From Chloroflexota bacterium (GTDB lineage Bacteria; Chloroflexota; Anaerolineae; Aggregatilineales; Phototrophicaceae), in NCBI GenBank assembly GCA_010092805.1, contig JAADYY010000322.1, forward strand, positions 1 to 5,552: a stretch of DNA of 5,552 nucleotides, given 5' to 3'. The notes beneath the pieces are model-generated. The model was not told where the DNA came from. It searched no databases and saw nothing but the letters and a program-made list of their open reading frames with translations. Of this stretch, positions 1 to 5,477 are shown in pieces. Made by a program: the position numbers and the translations under genes. How positions within the stretch are numbered: position 1 is the stretch's first letter; each line of letters begins with the position of its first letter.

Positions 1-1820
1 GCCAGCTCTTCTGAGCCGAGATTGCTTGTCAAGATGATCACGGTTTCGTTGAAGTGGGCGGTATTCCCGCGCCCATCCGTGAGCCGCCCCTCCTCGATCA
101 TTTGTAGCAGAATGTCCATGATGCGCGGGTGCGCCTTCTCAACCTCATCGAACAGCACCAGCAGATACGGCTGCTGCCGCACCCGCTCGGTGAGCTGGCC
201 GCCCGCTTCGCTGTCCACATAGCCGCTCGGCGAGCCGACCAGCCGGTTGAGGCTGCTTTCGTCCTTGAACTCACTCATATCGAGCGGCAGCATGGCCTCT
301 TCGGTGCCAAACATGAACTCGGCGAGCGCTTTCGCCAGTTCGGTTTTACCGACGCCGGTCGGCCCCAGAAACAGAAACGCGCCAATCGGGCGCTTCGGAT
401 CTTTGAGGCCGACCCGCGCTGTCTTGATCGCACGGCTGACGGCCAGCACCGCTTGATCCTGGCCGATGAGCCGCTCTTTGATGTGCTCAACCATCCGGGC
501 GTAGCGCAGCCGTTCATCTTCGCCCAGTTTGCTGACCGGAACGCCCGTCATCTGGCTGGCGGCCAGCGTGACATCCTCAATATCGACCGTCGTCGGGTCG
601 CCCGTGACTTCGGGCCGGAACGCCAGATGGCTCTGATTGCTCACATTGACCAGCGCCGCCGCCCGGTGGATCAACTGCTCGGCGCTGCGCGGTAATGGTG
701 ACGTGCTGATGTAGCGCTTCGCCAAACGTGCCCCTAATTGCAACGCATCATCGACAAATTTCAAGTTGTAGTCCGCTTCGAGGTGCGGGCGCATCACCTT
801 GAGAATCTCGCCTGTTTCCTCGACCGACGGTTCCGGCACACGGATGATCTGGCTGTTTTCGGTGATGGCACTCACCCCAGCCAGCCGCTGATTGTATTCC
901 TGCTCCGTCGTCGTCCCGATGATGACCGGATCGTTGGCGAGAAACGCTTTCTGGATCAGCGGGGTGGCTTTCGAAAACTCGGCGCGCACCGGCCCGCCGA
1001 AGAAGCGGTGAATGTGCGGCAGAAAGAAGATCCCGTCGCGTGCCTGATTCAGCCCGGCGCGGACGGCTTTCTGCTCGTTATCGAGCAGCGCGCTCTCATC
1101 CACCTGCACCAACGTATTGAGGCCCCTCGGCCCCTTCCCCTCAGAGATCAGCAGCGAGAGGCTATAAGCCAATGTTCGCTTGCCCACGCCGTCCGGCCCC
1201 ATCAAGATGATGTGGCGGTGTACCGCCTGCGACATGATATTGATCATGTCGCGCAGCAGCCCTTCGCGGAAGAAAACGGCGTGCAGATCCCCCGATTTCG
1301 CCCGCGCCACATGATCCTGGGTGGTGCCGTTCGCGCTGATCTGGTGCTGGCGATCCGCGACCACATCGCTGATGGCTTTCGGGGTCAATCCGTGCTGACG
1401 CAGCAGGCCACTGGTGCTCACCGCGCTTTCGGCCATGCCCTGCAGCATGTGGTGCGTGTCCACACGGACTTCATCCTGCGCGGCGGCGGCGGTCAGCGCA
1501 TCATCCACGAGGATGATCGTCTGGCGGGAAAGCTGCACGAGACGGTTGCCGCGCGCGGCGAAATCGAGGTTGCCGTCTTGATCGCGGCGGCTTTCAATCG
1601 CCAATTCCGTCTGCCGTATCAAGCGGTCGAGATCCAACCCCCGGCTGTTGACGAAGATCTCAAGCACACGCGCCGCCCCCGTCTCTTTGCGCCGCAGCAG
1701 CGCCAACAGCACCACTTCCGGGATCAGCATGGTTTTGCGATATTGATCTTTGATCGCCACTGCGTCATTGAAGACGGCGTCTAGATCTTTGGAGATTAAA
1801 TCGGGGTTGAGCGTTCCCAT
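1..1820 (-). CDS. Clp/Hsp100 AAA+ ATPase, ClpA-like spacing, degenerate first ATPase domain (3' end outside window)
   Basis: 606 codons are visible; the C-terminus lies beyond the left edge. An N-terminal region (about 1-150) resembles the two Clp-N repeats, for example DTHHMLQGM at 121-129. AAA domain 1 (about 180-395) is recognisable from GPDGVGKR (208-215), GTTTEQEY (302-309) and RYISTSPLP (369-377), but its catalytic residues are gone: Walker A ends in Arg215, the Walker B Asp-Glu is Pro268-His269, and the arginine-finger pair is Asn-Ser at about 322-323. Domain 2 is canonical: GPTGVGKT (486-493), GYV pore loop (533-535), FDEVEKAHP (557-565), EEGRLTDGRG (576-585) and ILTSNLGS (596-603). 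The Walker A motifs are 278 residues apart, as in ClpA, leaving no room for the ClpB coiled-coil middle domain. The family unfolds or disaggregates proteins in the cytoplasm. Whether it docks ClpP cannot be judged, because the ClpP-binding loop would fall just past residue 606. The ATG has AGGA 8 nt upstream. It follows the small membrane protein gene by 84 bp. Confidence 0.95.
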   Translation of the reverse strand, partial: MGTLNPDLISKDLDAVFNDAVAIKDQYRKTMLIPEVVLLALLRRKETGAARVLEIFVNSRGLDLDRLIRQTELAIESRRDQDGNLDFAARGNRLVQLSRQTIILVDDALTAAAAQDEVRVDTHHMLQGMAESAVSTSGLLRQHGLTPKAISDVVADRQHQISANGTTQDHVARAKSGDLHAVFFREGLLRDMINIMSQAVHRHIILMGPDGVGKRTLAYSLSLLISEGKGPRGLNTLVQVDESALLDNEQKAVRAGLNQARDGIFFLPHIHRFFGGPVRAEFSKATPLIQKAFLANDPVIIGTTTEQEYNQRLAGVSAITENSQIIRVPEPSVEETGEILKVMRPHLEADYNLKFVDDALQLGARLAKRYISTSPLPRSAEQLIHRAAALVNVSNQSHLAFRPEVTGDPTTVDIEDVTLAASQMTGVPVSKLGEDERLRYARMVEHIKERLIGQDQAVLAVSRAIKTARVGLKDPKRPIGAFLFLGPTGVGKTELAKALAEFMFGTEEAMLPLDMSEFKDESSLNRLVGSPSGYVDSEAGGQLTERVRQQPYLLVLFDEVEKAHPRIMDILLQMIEEGRLTDGRGNTAHFNETVIILTSNLGSEEL

Positions 1821-1828
1821 ACAAGGCG

Positions 1829-1832
1829 TCCT
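1829..1832 (-). promoter_or_regulatory. Shine-Dalgarno site of the Clp ATPase gene
   Basis: AGGA on the minus strand, 8 nt before the ATG at 1820. The spacer equals that of three other genes in the window, which supports this start. No convincing promoter is seen in the 84-bp gap (1821-1904), so the gene may be transcribed from the promoter before the membrane protein gene. Confidence 0.6.
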
Positions 1833-1904
1833 GTCGTTATCATCGTCCCCAGGGGTGAGTTTCTACAAGCTCGACGGCGCGGTTCACGCAGGCCGGGGCG
1901 CGCA

Positions 1905-2228
1905 TCAAGCGCCAATGAGCAGGATAAACAAGCCCAGCATCAGCATACCAATGCCAACAATGCCGCCAGCGACGTTGGCCGCGCTCATCGCTGCATCACC
2001 CAGCACCAGCGTGATCGTGAAGCGCGTCAGCAGGCCGCACACCACACCATACGCCATCCAAATGCCCAACTGGCTCAGGCAGCCGCGCGCATCCGGGCCG
2101 GGGTCAAAGAAGCGCCTCAGCCCCTGCGTCCGAAAGGTGTTAACAGCGCGGCGAGTGTACGCGGTCATCAAAAAGCCGCACACCACCAACCCCATAAATG
2201 CCAGCAGAGTCCACACATTAATGACCAT
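1905..2228 (-). CDS. Small three-helix membrane protein, unknown function
   Basis: 107 residues; I do not recognise the family. Three hydrophobic stretches are visible: about 4-24, 52-76 and 84-106, the last running to within one residue of the C-terminus. Between helices 1 and 2 is an Arg-rich segment (about 25-50, with R26, R27, R33, R38, R39 and R48). By the positive-inside rule this segment is cytoplasmic, which puts the N-terminus outside and the C-terminus at the inner face. Helix 3 is rich in Gly, Ala and Leu. The ATG at 2228 is chosen over an in-frame ATG at 2264 because GGAG lies 8 nt before it, and because the likely transcription start falls near 2269, which would leave the upstream ATG almost without a leader. 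It precedes the Clp ATPase gene by 84 bp in the same direction and may share a transcript with it. A functional link is inference only. Confidence 0.72.
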   Translation of the reverse strand: MVINVWTLLAFMGLVVCGFLMTAYTRRAVNTFRTQGLRRFFDPGPDARGCLSQLGIWMAYGVVCGLLTRFTITLVLGDAAMSAANVAGGIVGIGMLMLGLFILLIGA

Positions 2229-2236
2229 TTTGCGTA

Positions 2237-2240
2237 CTCC
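2237..2240 (-). promoter_or_regulatory. Shine-Dalgarno site deciding the start of the small membrane protein
   Basis: GGAG on the minus strand, 8 nt before the ATG at 2228. The alternative in-frame ATG at 2264 has no comparable purine-rich site, so this element favours the 107-residue product over a 119-residue one. Confidence 0.6.
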
Positions 2241-2262
2241 AACCAGGGATACCCAATTACCC

Positions 2263-2277
2263 ATGAAGTCGCTTCAT
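2263..2277. promoter_or_regulatory. Palindrome at the predicted transcription start, possible operator
   Basis: ATGAAG-TCG-CTTCAT is a perfect inverted repeat with 6-bp arms and a 3-bp centre. It overlaps the edge of the candidate -10 box (2276-2281) and covers the expected +1. A repressor bound here would block initiation. No regulator gene is in the window, and arms this short could arise by chance. Confidence 0.3.
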
Positions 2278-2305
2278 TGTACTCTGTGCGGGGTACTCAG
2301 GGCAA
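2276..2305 (-). promoter_or_regulatory. Candidate sigma-70-type promoter for the small membrane protein (and possibly the Clp ATPase)
   Basis: On the minus strand, TTGCCC (2300-2305, 4 of 6 matches to TTGACA) and TACAAT (2276-2281, 5 of 6 matches to TATAAT) are separated by 18 bp. Transcription would start near 2269, giving a leader of about 40 nt to the ATG at 2228. This is the best-matching promoter in the window. It is based on consensus similarity only. Confidence 0.5.
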
Positions 2306-2364
2306 CCGTGCGCCGAGCGGGGGCGTGGCCGCCGAAGGCTTCGGTTATCCCCAGGCCGGGTTAT

Positions 2365-2394
2365 GTGGGTGGCGCACCGCAGCACACCACCCAC
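2365..2394 (-). repeat. Inverted repeat downstream of the LLM oxidoreductase stop codon
   Basis: On the minus strand, GTGGGTGG (2387-2394) pairs perfectly with CCACCCAC (2365-2372) across a 14-nt loop, beginning 13 nt after the TAA at 2408-2410. Its position suits a transcript-end or mRNA-stabilising hairpin. No U-tract follows (the next bases are ATAACC), so it is not a standard intrinsic terminator. A smaller hairpin, CCGAA-N3-TTCGG, lies at 2332-2344. Apart from these and the promoter, the gap 2229-2407 shows nothing recognisable. Confidence 0.5.
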
Positions 2395-2407
2395 CACCTT
2401 GCGTTCG

Positions 2408-3283
2408 TTACAGATCAGCCACTGCCGGGATGATCTCTTTGCCGAACACATCCAACTGTGTGAGATCGGTGTAATCCATCAGGTTAAAGATCGCGTGTTC
2501 AATACCGATACCCGCAAGCTGCCGGCAGGTGTCGATCACGGCCTGCGCGCCCTCGGCAAGGTTCACCATGCCTAATGTCGTCTTCTCGATGGTGGCGTAA
2601 TCGCGCCCGACGGTATCGCAGTGCCCCTTGAGCACGTCCAGCTTGTGCTGAAGGTTATCCATGCCCATCTGCATGAACAGGTTACAGGCGTCGCCGTACT
2701 GCGCGACCATCCGCAGCGTTTTCTTTTCCCCACCGCCACCGATGAGAATCGGTGGGTGCGGCTGCGATTGCGCCGACGGCTGATTGATCGGCTCGGCGAG
2801 GTGGTAGTGTGCCCCGGCGTAAGCAGCCACCGGCTCGGTTGACCACATCTGATGGGCAATTTGCAGAGTCTCTTCCAGCCGCTCGAAGCGTTCGGCCAGC
2901 GGCGGGAACGGCAGCCCCAGCCCCAGCGCCTCACGCTCATACCAGCCCGCCCCAATGCCCAGGTACGCCCGCCCGCCGGAGAGCACATCCAGCGTTGTCA
3001 CCGATTTGATGAGAAACCCAGGATGGCGGTAGTTCGCGCCCGTCACCAACGCACCCAGCCGGATATTTTGCGTCGCCGCGGCGGCAAAACTGAGCGCGGT
3101 ATACGCTTCCAACATCGGCTCCGCCGGATTACCGACCATCTCCATCTGGAAATAGTGATCCATCACCCACAGGCTGGCGAATCCGTTGGCATCGGCGCGG
3201 CGGGCGATCTCCAGGAAGTGCTGCCCGATATTGGCGGGGCTGCCCTGCCAGTCGAACCGAAAAACTTGCAATCCGATCTTCAC
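2408..3283 (-). CDS. LLM-class (luciferase-like) flavin/F420-dependent oxidoreductase, Rv1855c-like
   Basis: 291 residues covering the whole bacterial-luciferase-like TIM barrel. Characteristic stretches are FASLWVMDHYFQ (35-46), AAATQNIRLG (68-77), YRHPGFLIKSVTTLDVLSGG (85-104), GRAYLGIGAGWYE (104-116), FPPLAERFERLEETL (126-140) and PPILIGGGGEKKTLRMVAQ (177-195). Together they resemble the mycobacterial Rv1855c group of predicted F420-dependent oxidoreductases. Such enzymes transfer hydride between reduced F420 (or FMN) and an organic substrate in the cytoplasm. Cofactor and substrate cannot be settled from sequence alone. The GTG at 3283 is chosen because AGGAG lies 8 nt before it and the resulting MKIGLQ start matches the family; a GTG at 3292 would overlap the ribosome site. 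The gene appears to have its own promoter and is separated from its neighbours by 179 and 194 bp, so it is probably a single transcription unit. Confidence 0.92.
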   Translation of the reverse strand: MKIGLQVFRFDWQGSPANIGQHFLEIARRADANGFASLWVMDHYFQMEMVGNPAEPMLEAYTALSFAAAATQNIRLGALVTGANYRHPGFLIKSVTTLDVLSGGRAYLGIGAGWYEREALGLGLPFPPLAERFERLEETLQIAHQMWSTEPVAAYAGAHYHLAEPINQPSAQSQPHPPILIGGGGEKKTLRMVAQYGDACNLFMQMGMDNLQHKLDVLKGHCDTVGRDYATIEKTTLGMVNLAEGAQAVIDTCRQLAGIGIEHAIFNLMDYTDLTQLDVFGKEIIPAVADL

Positions 3284-3291
3284 AACGTCCA

Positions 3292-3296
3292 CTCCT
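3292..3296 (-). promoter_or_regulatory. Shine-Dalgarno site deciding the GTG start of the LLM oxidoreductase
   Basis: AGGAG on the minus strand, 8 nt before the GTG at 3283. The other in-frame GTG (3290-3292) overlaps this element and so cannot use it, which excludes the three extra N-terminal residues. Confidence 0.65.
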
Positions 3297-3309
3297 AGAC
3301 TCTAAGCTG

Positions 3310-3319
3310 CTGACGTCAG
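3310..3319. promoter_or_regulatory. Perfect 10-bp palindrome CTGACGTCAG at the promoter, possible operator
   Basis: CTGACGTCAG is self-complementary over all 10 bases. It touches the downstream end of the candidate -10 box (3318-3323) and spans the expected transcription start of the LLM oxidoreductase gene. This is a typical position for a repressor site. The regulator is unknown. Confidence 0.35.
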
Positions 3320-3326
3320 TGTAGCA
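3318..3326 (-). promoter_or_regulatory. Candidate extended -10 promoter element for the LLM oxidoreductase
   Basis: TGC-TACACT on the minus strand matches the extended -10 form, TGN followed by a 4-of-6 match to TATAAT. No good -35 hexamer lies 16-18 bp upstream. Transcription would begin near 3311, giving a leader of about 28 nt containing the AGGAG site. Consensus similarity is the only support. Confidence 0.35.
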
Positions 3327-3382
3327 CACCCCCGGCCATTGAACTTTTCGCTTCGCTGGTGCCCTCAAAAGCGGATCTCAGC

Positions 3383-3409
3383 TGATCATGCCGACTTGCG
3401 GTGATCATG
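3383..3409. repeat. Direct repeat of TGATCATG, 19 bp apart
   Basis: TGATCATG occurs at 3383-3390 and 3402-3409, start to start 19 bp (close to two helical turns). Each copy contains the palindrome TGATCA. The pair lies about 60-85 bp upstream of the candidate -10 of the LLM oxidoreductase gene, where an activator could bind. TGATCA also occurs inside genes of this window, so chance is a fair alternative. Confidence 0.3.
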
Positions 3410-3417
3410 GGGTGGAG

Positions 3418-3467
3418 ACAGCGCTCTGCCCGCCAGGCGCTCTGTCGTGAGAGCGCACAGCGCCTGG
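3418..3467 (-). repeat. Nested and alternative inverted repeats after the MBL-fold hydrolase gene
   Basis: Reading the minus strand, CCAGGCGCT (3459-3467) pairs perfectly with AGCGCCTGG (3433-3441). Inside it, GCGCTCT (3450-3456) pairs perfectly with AGAGCGC (3437-3443) around a 6-nt loop. A second AGAGCGC at 3421-3427 could compete for the same partner. The outer and inner stems share bases, so only one forms at a time. The element starts 10 nt after the hydrolase stop codon and has no U-tract. It could be a 3'-end hairpin, a Rho-dependent end or a protein-binding site. Confidence 0.55.
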
Positions 3468-3477
3468 TCACCGCGGC

Positions 3478-4341
3478 TTACACGAAGGGTTCAGCGACCG
3501 GATCGATGCGCAGTTTGCCAGCTTCCGTCTCGATCAAGCGGCCCAGCGGGCGCACCGGGTCATGCGGGAAGATCAGCAGGGCGTTGGTCTCAAGCGCCCA
3601 CTGCTGCCACACCCGCTTGGTCTCCAGGGTGATCAGCGGTTCCACATCATAGGCCGTCATCCAGCCAAGCCGCTCGAAATGAATGGCATAGCTGGCCAGA
3701 TCGCAAACGAAGGCGGCGGTTTGGCCTTCGCTTTCCAGCACAATACTCATGTGCGCAGGCGTATGCCCCGGCGTGATCACACCGCGCACCCCCGGCACGA
3801 GTTCTGCATCCCCGTCCAGCAGTCGCATCTGCCCGTTGGTGACCAGCGGCGCGTAATTCGCCGGGATATAGGTCGCGCGGGTGCGTTCGTTGGGGTGCAT
3901 GGCATCTTCGTATTCGCGCCGCTGCGCCACGTACTCGGCGTTGGGAAAAGTCGGCGCGATGGTGCCCCCGTCGTCGCCCAGCGTGGTGTTGCCCCCGCAG
4001 TGATCGCCGTGCAGATGCGTATTGATCACCAGATCAATGTCAGCCACCGTCAGCCCCAACCGCCCCAACCCGCCGATCAAGCCGCCGCCGGGCTGCTCCA
4101 GGAACAACTGCGCCCGCTGCTTGTCGGTGAGCTTGCTGCCGTAACCGGTATCGATGAGCAGCGTACGGTCGCCCGTTTGCACCAGCAGATTGTGATGGGT
4201 CATGGGGACACGGTTTTCGGCGTCCGGCGGCATCATGTCACGCCACAACGGGCGCGGCACCAACCCGAATGGGCCGCCCGCATCGACCAGAATCCGCGCA
4301 TCATTGATCAGATAGCAGGTAAAAGCACCAATTTGAAACAT
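3478..4341 (-). CDS. Metallo-beta-lactamase-fold hydrolase, YtnP/AHL-lactonase-like
   Basis: 287 residues, a full single-domain MBL fold. The metal ligands are all visible: HLHGDH at 109-114 (H109, H111, D113, H114), H193 in TPGHTPAH, D214 in FVCDLAS and H260 in FPHDP, a pattern that binds two metal ions. LLIDTGYG (61-68) is the usual early strand and Asp. The stretches NDARILVDAGGPFGLVPR (13-30), TFPNAEYVAQRREYEDA (131-147) and WMTAYDVEPLITLE (227-240) resemble the YtnP-type hydrolases, some of which open acyl-homoserine lactones. The true substrate is unknown. No signal peptide is seen, so it should be cytoplasmic. The ATG at 4341 is chosen because the longer frame to 4407 would overlap the deaminase gene and adds nothing conserved. 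The upstream GAAGCGAG is only a weak ribosome site, so translation may depend on the deaminase 31 bp before it. Confidence 0.92.
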   Translation of the reverse strand: MFQIGAFTCYLINDARILVDAGGPFGLVPRPLWRDMMPPDAENRVPMTHHNLLVQTGDRTLLIDTGYGSKLTDKQRAQLFLEQPGGGLIGGLGRLGLTVADIDLVINTHLHGDHCGGNTTLGDDGGTIAPTFPNAEYVAQRREYEDAMHPNERTRATYIPANYAPLVTNGQMRLLDGDAELVPGVRGVITPGHTPAHMSIVLESEGQTAAFVCDLASYAIHFERLGWMTAYDVEPLITLETKRVWQQWALETNALLIFPHDPVRPLGRLIETEAGKLRIDPVAEPFV

Positions 4342-4372
4342 CGGGGTCTCGCTTCGCTGAGCGTATCGCAAG

Positions 4373-5425
4373 TTAAGTGGGCGGATCGTCGTATAACCAC
4401 TGTTCAAACTGCGCGACGAGCGCCTCCCGTTCAGTTACTGACATGAACGCGGCGCGCGCAGCGATGATCTGATGCTGTTTGATGTCGTCCAGCGTCAGCG
4501 ACGTGTGGGTGATGATGTTGATCAGCTCTTCGCTGAGCGTGATGTTGCTCACTAACGGATCGTCGGTGTTGATGGTGGTCTTGACGTTCTGCGCGTAGAG
4601 TTTCGGCAGCGGGTGCTCGCTGAGCCGGGCGACCGCGCCGCTGTCCACGTTGCTGGTGGGGCACACTTCCAGCGCGATCTCGCGCTCGGCGATCAGCGCC
4701 ACCAGATCCGGGTCTTCAACGATGCGAATGCCATGCCCAATGCGATCAGCGGCCAGCACCTCAATGGCCGCGCGCACACTTTCCGCCCCGGCCCATTCCC
4801 CGGCATGGATCGTCACACCGATCCCGGCAGCTTTTGCCTCCTCGAACAGCGCGCGGAACGGATGCACCGGATAGCCATCCTCCTGGCCCGCCAGATCGAT
4901 CCCTACCACCCCGTCATCGCAGTGGTTGTGCAGCGCCGCGTGCAGCACCTTCTGGCCCACTTCCACACTTTCGTGGCGGTTCATCGACAAAATCAAGCGC
5001 ACGCGAATCCCGTTGGCGTGGGCGGTTGCCTTGGCCGCTTCGCAAACCCACGCCACCACCTGCGCGTGATCGCACTGCATCAGGTTGTTGAGCGCCTGCG
5101 GGGTGAAGCGCAGTTCCATGTATTTCACATTGTCAGCGGCGGCATCCGCCACAACTTCGCTCGTGACACGCTTGATGATCGCCTCGGAACGGTAAAACAT
5201 GCGCAAGGTCTGGAATTTGCCCAGGAAGCGCCGCCAACTGCGCGGTTCGCCGGGCATCACCTGCACAAACGGGCGCAACCCCTCGACATCGAAGCGGGGC
5301 AGGGTGATATTATGCTCCAGGGCGATGGACAGCAGTGTCTCCAGCCGCAGTGACCCTTCCAGGTGACGATGAAGATCGATCTTGGGCATCGACCGGATTG
5401 CGGTGACGAGTTCGGTATCAACCAA
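4373..5425 (-). CDS. add: Adenosine deaminase
   Basis: 350 residues, the usual length for bacterial adenosine deaminase, which hydrolyses adenosine (and deoxyadenosine) to inosine and ammonia in purine salvage. It is a cytoplasmic zinc TIM-barrel enzyme. Zinc ligands: H19 and H21 in DLHRHLEGS (17-25), H207 in TIHAGEWAG (205-213) and D288 in TINTDDP (284-290). Catalytic residues: E210 in HAGE, H231 in DRIGHG (228-233) and the substrate-contacting D289. YMELRFTP (103-110), GIDLAGQE (175-182) and EVCPTSNV (253-260) also fit the family. The TTG at 5425 is chosen because AGGGG lies 8 nt upstream and a likely -10 box lies just before that. A TTG at 5533 would overlap the preceding gene and the promoter, and an ATG at 5389 has no ribosome site. 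Related deaminases acting on adenine or modified nucleosides are a less likely alternative. Confidence 0.94.
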   Translation of the reverse strand: MVDTELVTAIRSMPKIDLHRHLEGSLRLETLLSIALEHNITLPRFDVEGLRPFVQVMPGEPRSWRRFLGKFQTLRMFYRSEAIIKRVTSEVVADAAADNVKYMELRFTPQALNNLMQCDHAQVVAWVCEAAKATAHANGIRVRLILSMNRHESVEVGQKVLHAALHNHCDDGVVGIDLAGQEDGYPVHPFRALFEEAKAAGIGVTIHAGEWAGAESVRAAIEVLAADRIGHGIRIVEDPDLVALIAEREIALEVCPTSNVDSGAVARLSEHPLPKLYAQNVKTTINTDDPLVSNITLSEELINIITHTSLTLDDIKQHQIIAARAAFMSVTEREALVAQFEQWLYDDPPT

Positions 5426-5433
5426 GCTTATGG

Positions 5434-5438
5434 CCCCT
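5434..5438 (-). promoter_or_regulatory. Shine-Dalgarno site deciding the TTG start of adenosine deaminase
   Basis: AGGGG on the minus strand, 8 nt before the TTG at 5425. The resulting N-terminus places the first zinc-binding HxH at residues 19-21, normal for the family. This favours TTG 5425 over the ATG at 5389. Confidence 0.55.
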
Positions 5439-5460
5439 ACAGGCTTTTTCAAGGCGTCCC

Positions 5461-5466
5461 ATTCTA
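5461..5466 (-). promoter_or_regulatory. Candidate -10 box for the adenosine deaminase / MBL hydrolase operon
   Basis: TAGAAT on the minus strand matches TATAAT at 5 of 6 positions and lies in the 52-bp gap after the upstream stop codon. Transcription would start near 5454, giving a leader of about 29 nt. No convincing -35 hexamer is present at 16-18 bp, so this promoter is tentative. Confidence 0.3.
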
Positions 5467-5477
5467 GTTTAACGGTG

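Noticed and set aside
129..695. 188-codon open frame on the plus strand
   Set aside because: Antisense to the conserved second ATPase domain of the Clp protein.
738..1784. 348-codon open frame on the plus strand
   Set aside because: It lies opposite the Clp ATPase gene, which has clear AAA+ motifs. The plus-strand translation shows no recognisable domain and is typical of GC-rich antisense frames.
1897..1913. GGCGC-N7-GCGCC hairpin at the stop codon of the small membrane protein
   Set aside because: Only 5-bp arms, no U-tract, and partly inside coding sequence, so it is not supported as a terminator.
3348..3358. 11-mer TCGCTTCGCTG shared with 4349-4359
   Set aside because: Two copies of an 11-mer in different positions relative to their genes. 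This can arise by chance, and no common role is apparent.
4342..4407. 22-residue N-terminal extension of the MBL-fold hydrolase
   Set aside because: It would overlap the end of the deaminase gene and has no ribosome site. The family-like sequence begins at the ATG at 4341.
3562..4446. 294-codon open frame on the plus strand
   Set aside because: Antisense to the MBL-fold hydrolase, whose metal-binding motifs are intact. The translation has a His/Arg/Gln-rich composition and no domain.
4613..5353. 246-codon open frame on the plus strand
   Set aside because: Antisense to adenosine deaminase, with no recognisable motif of its own.
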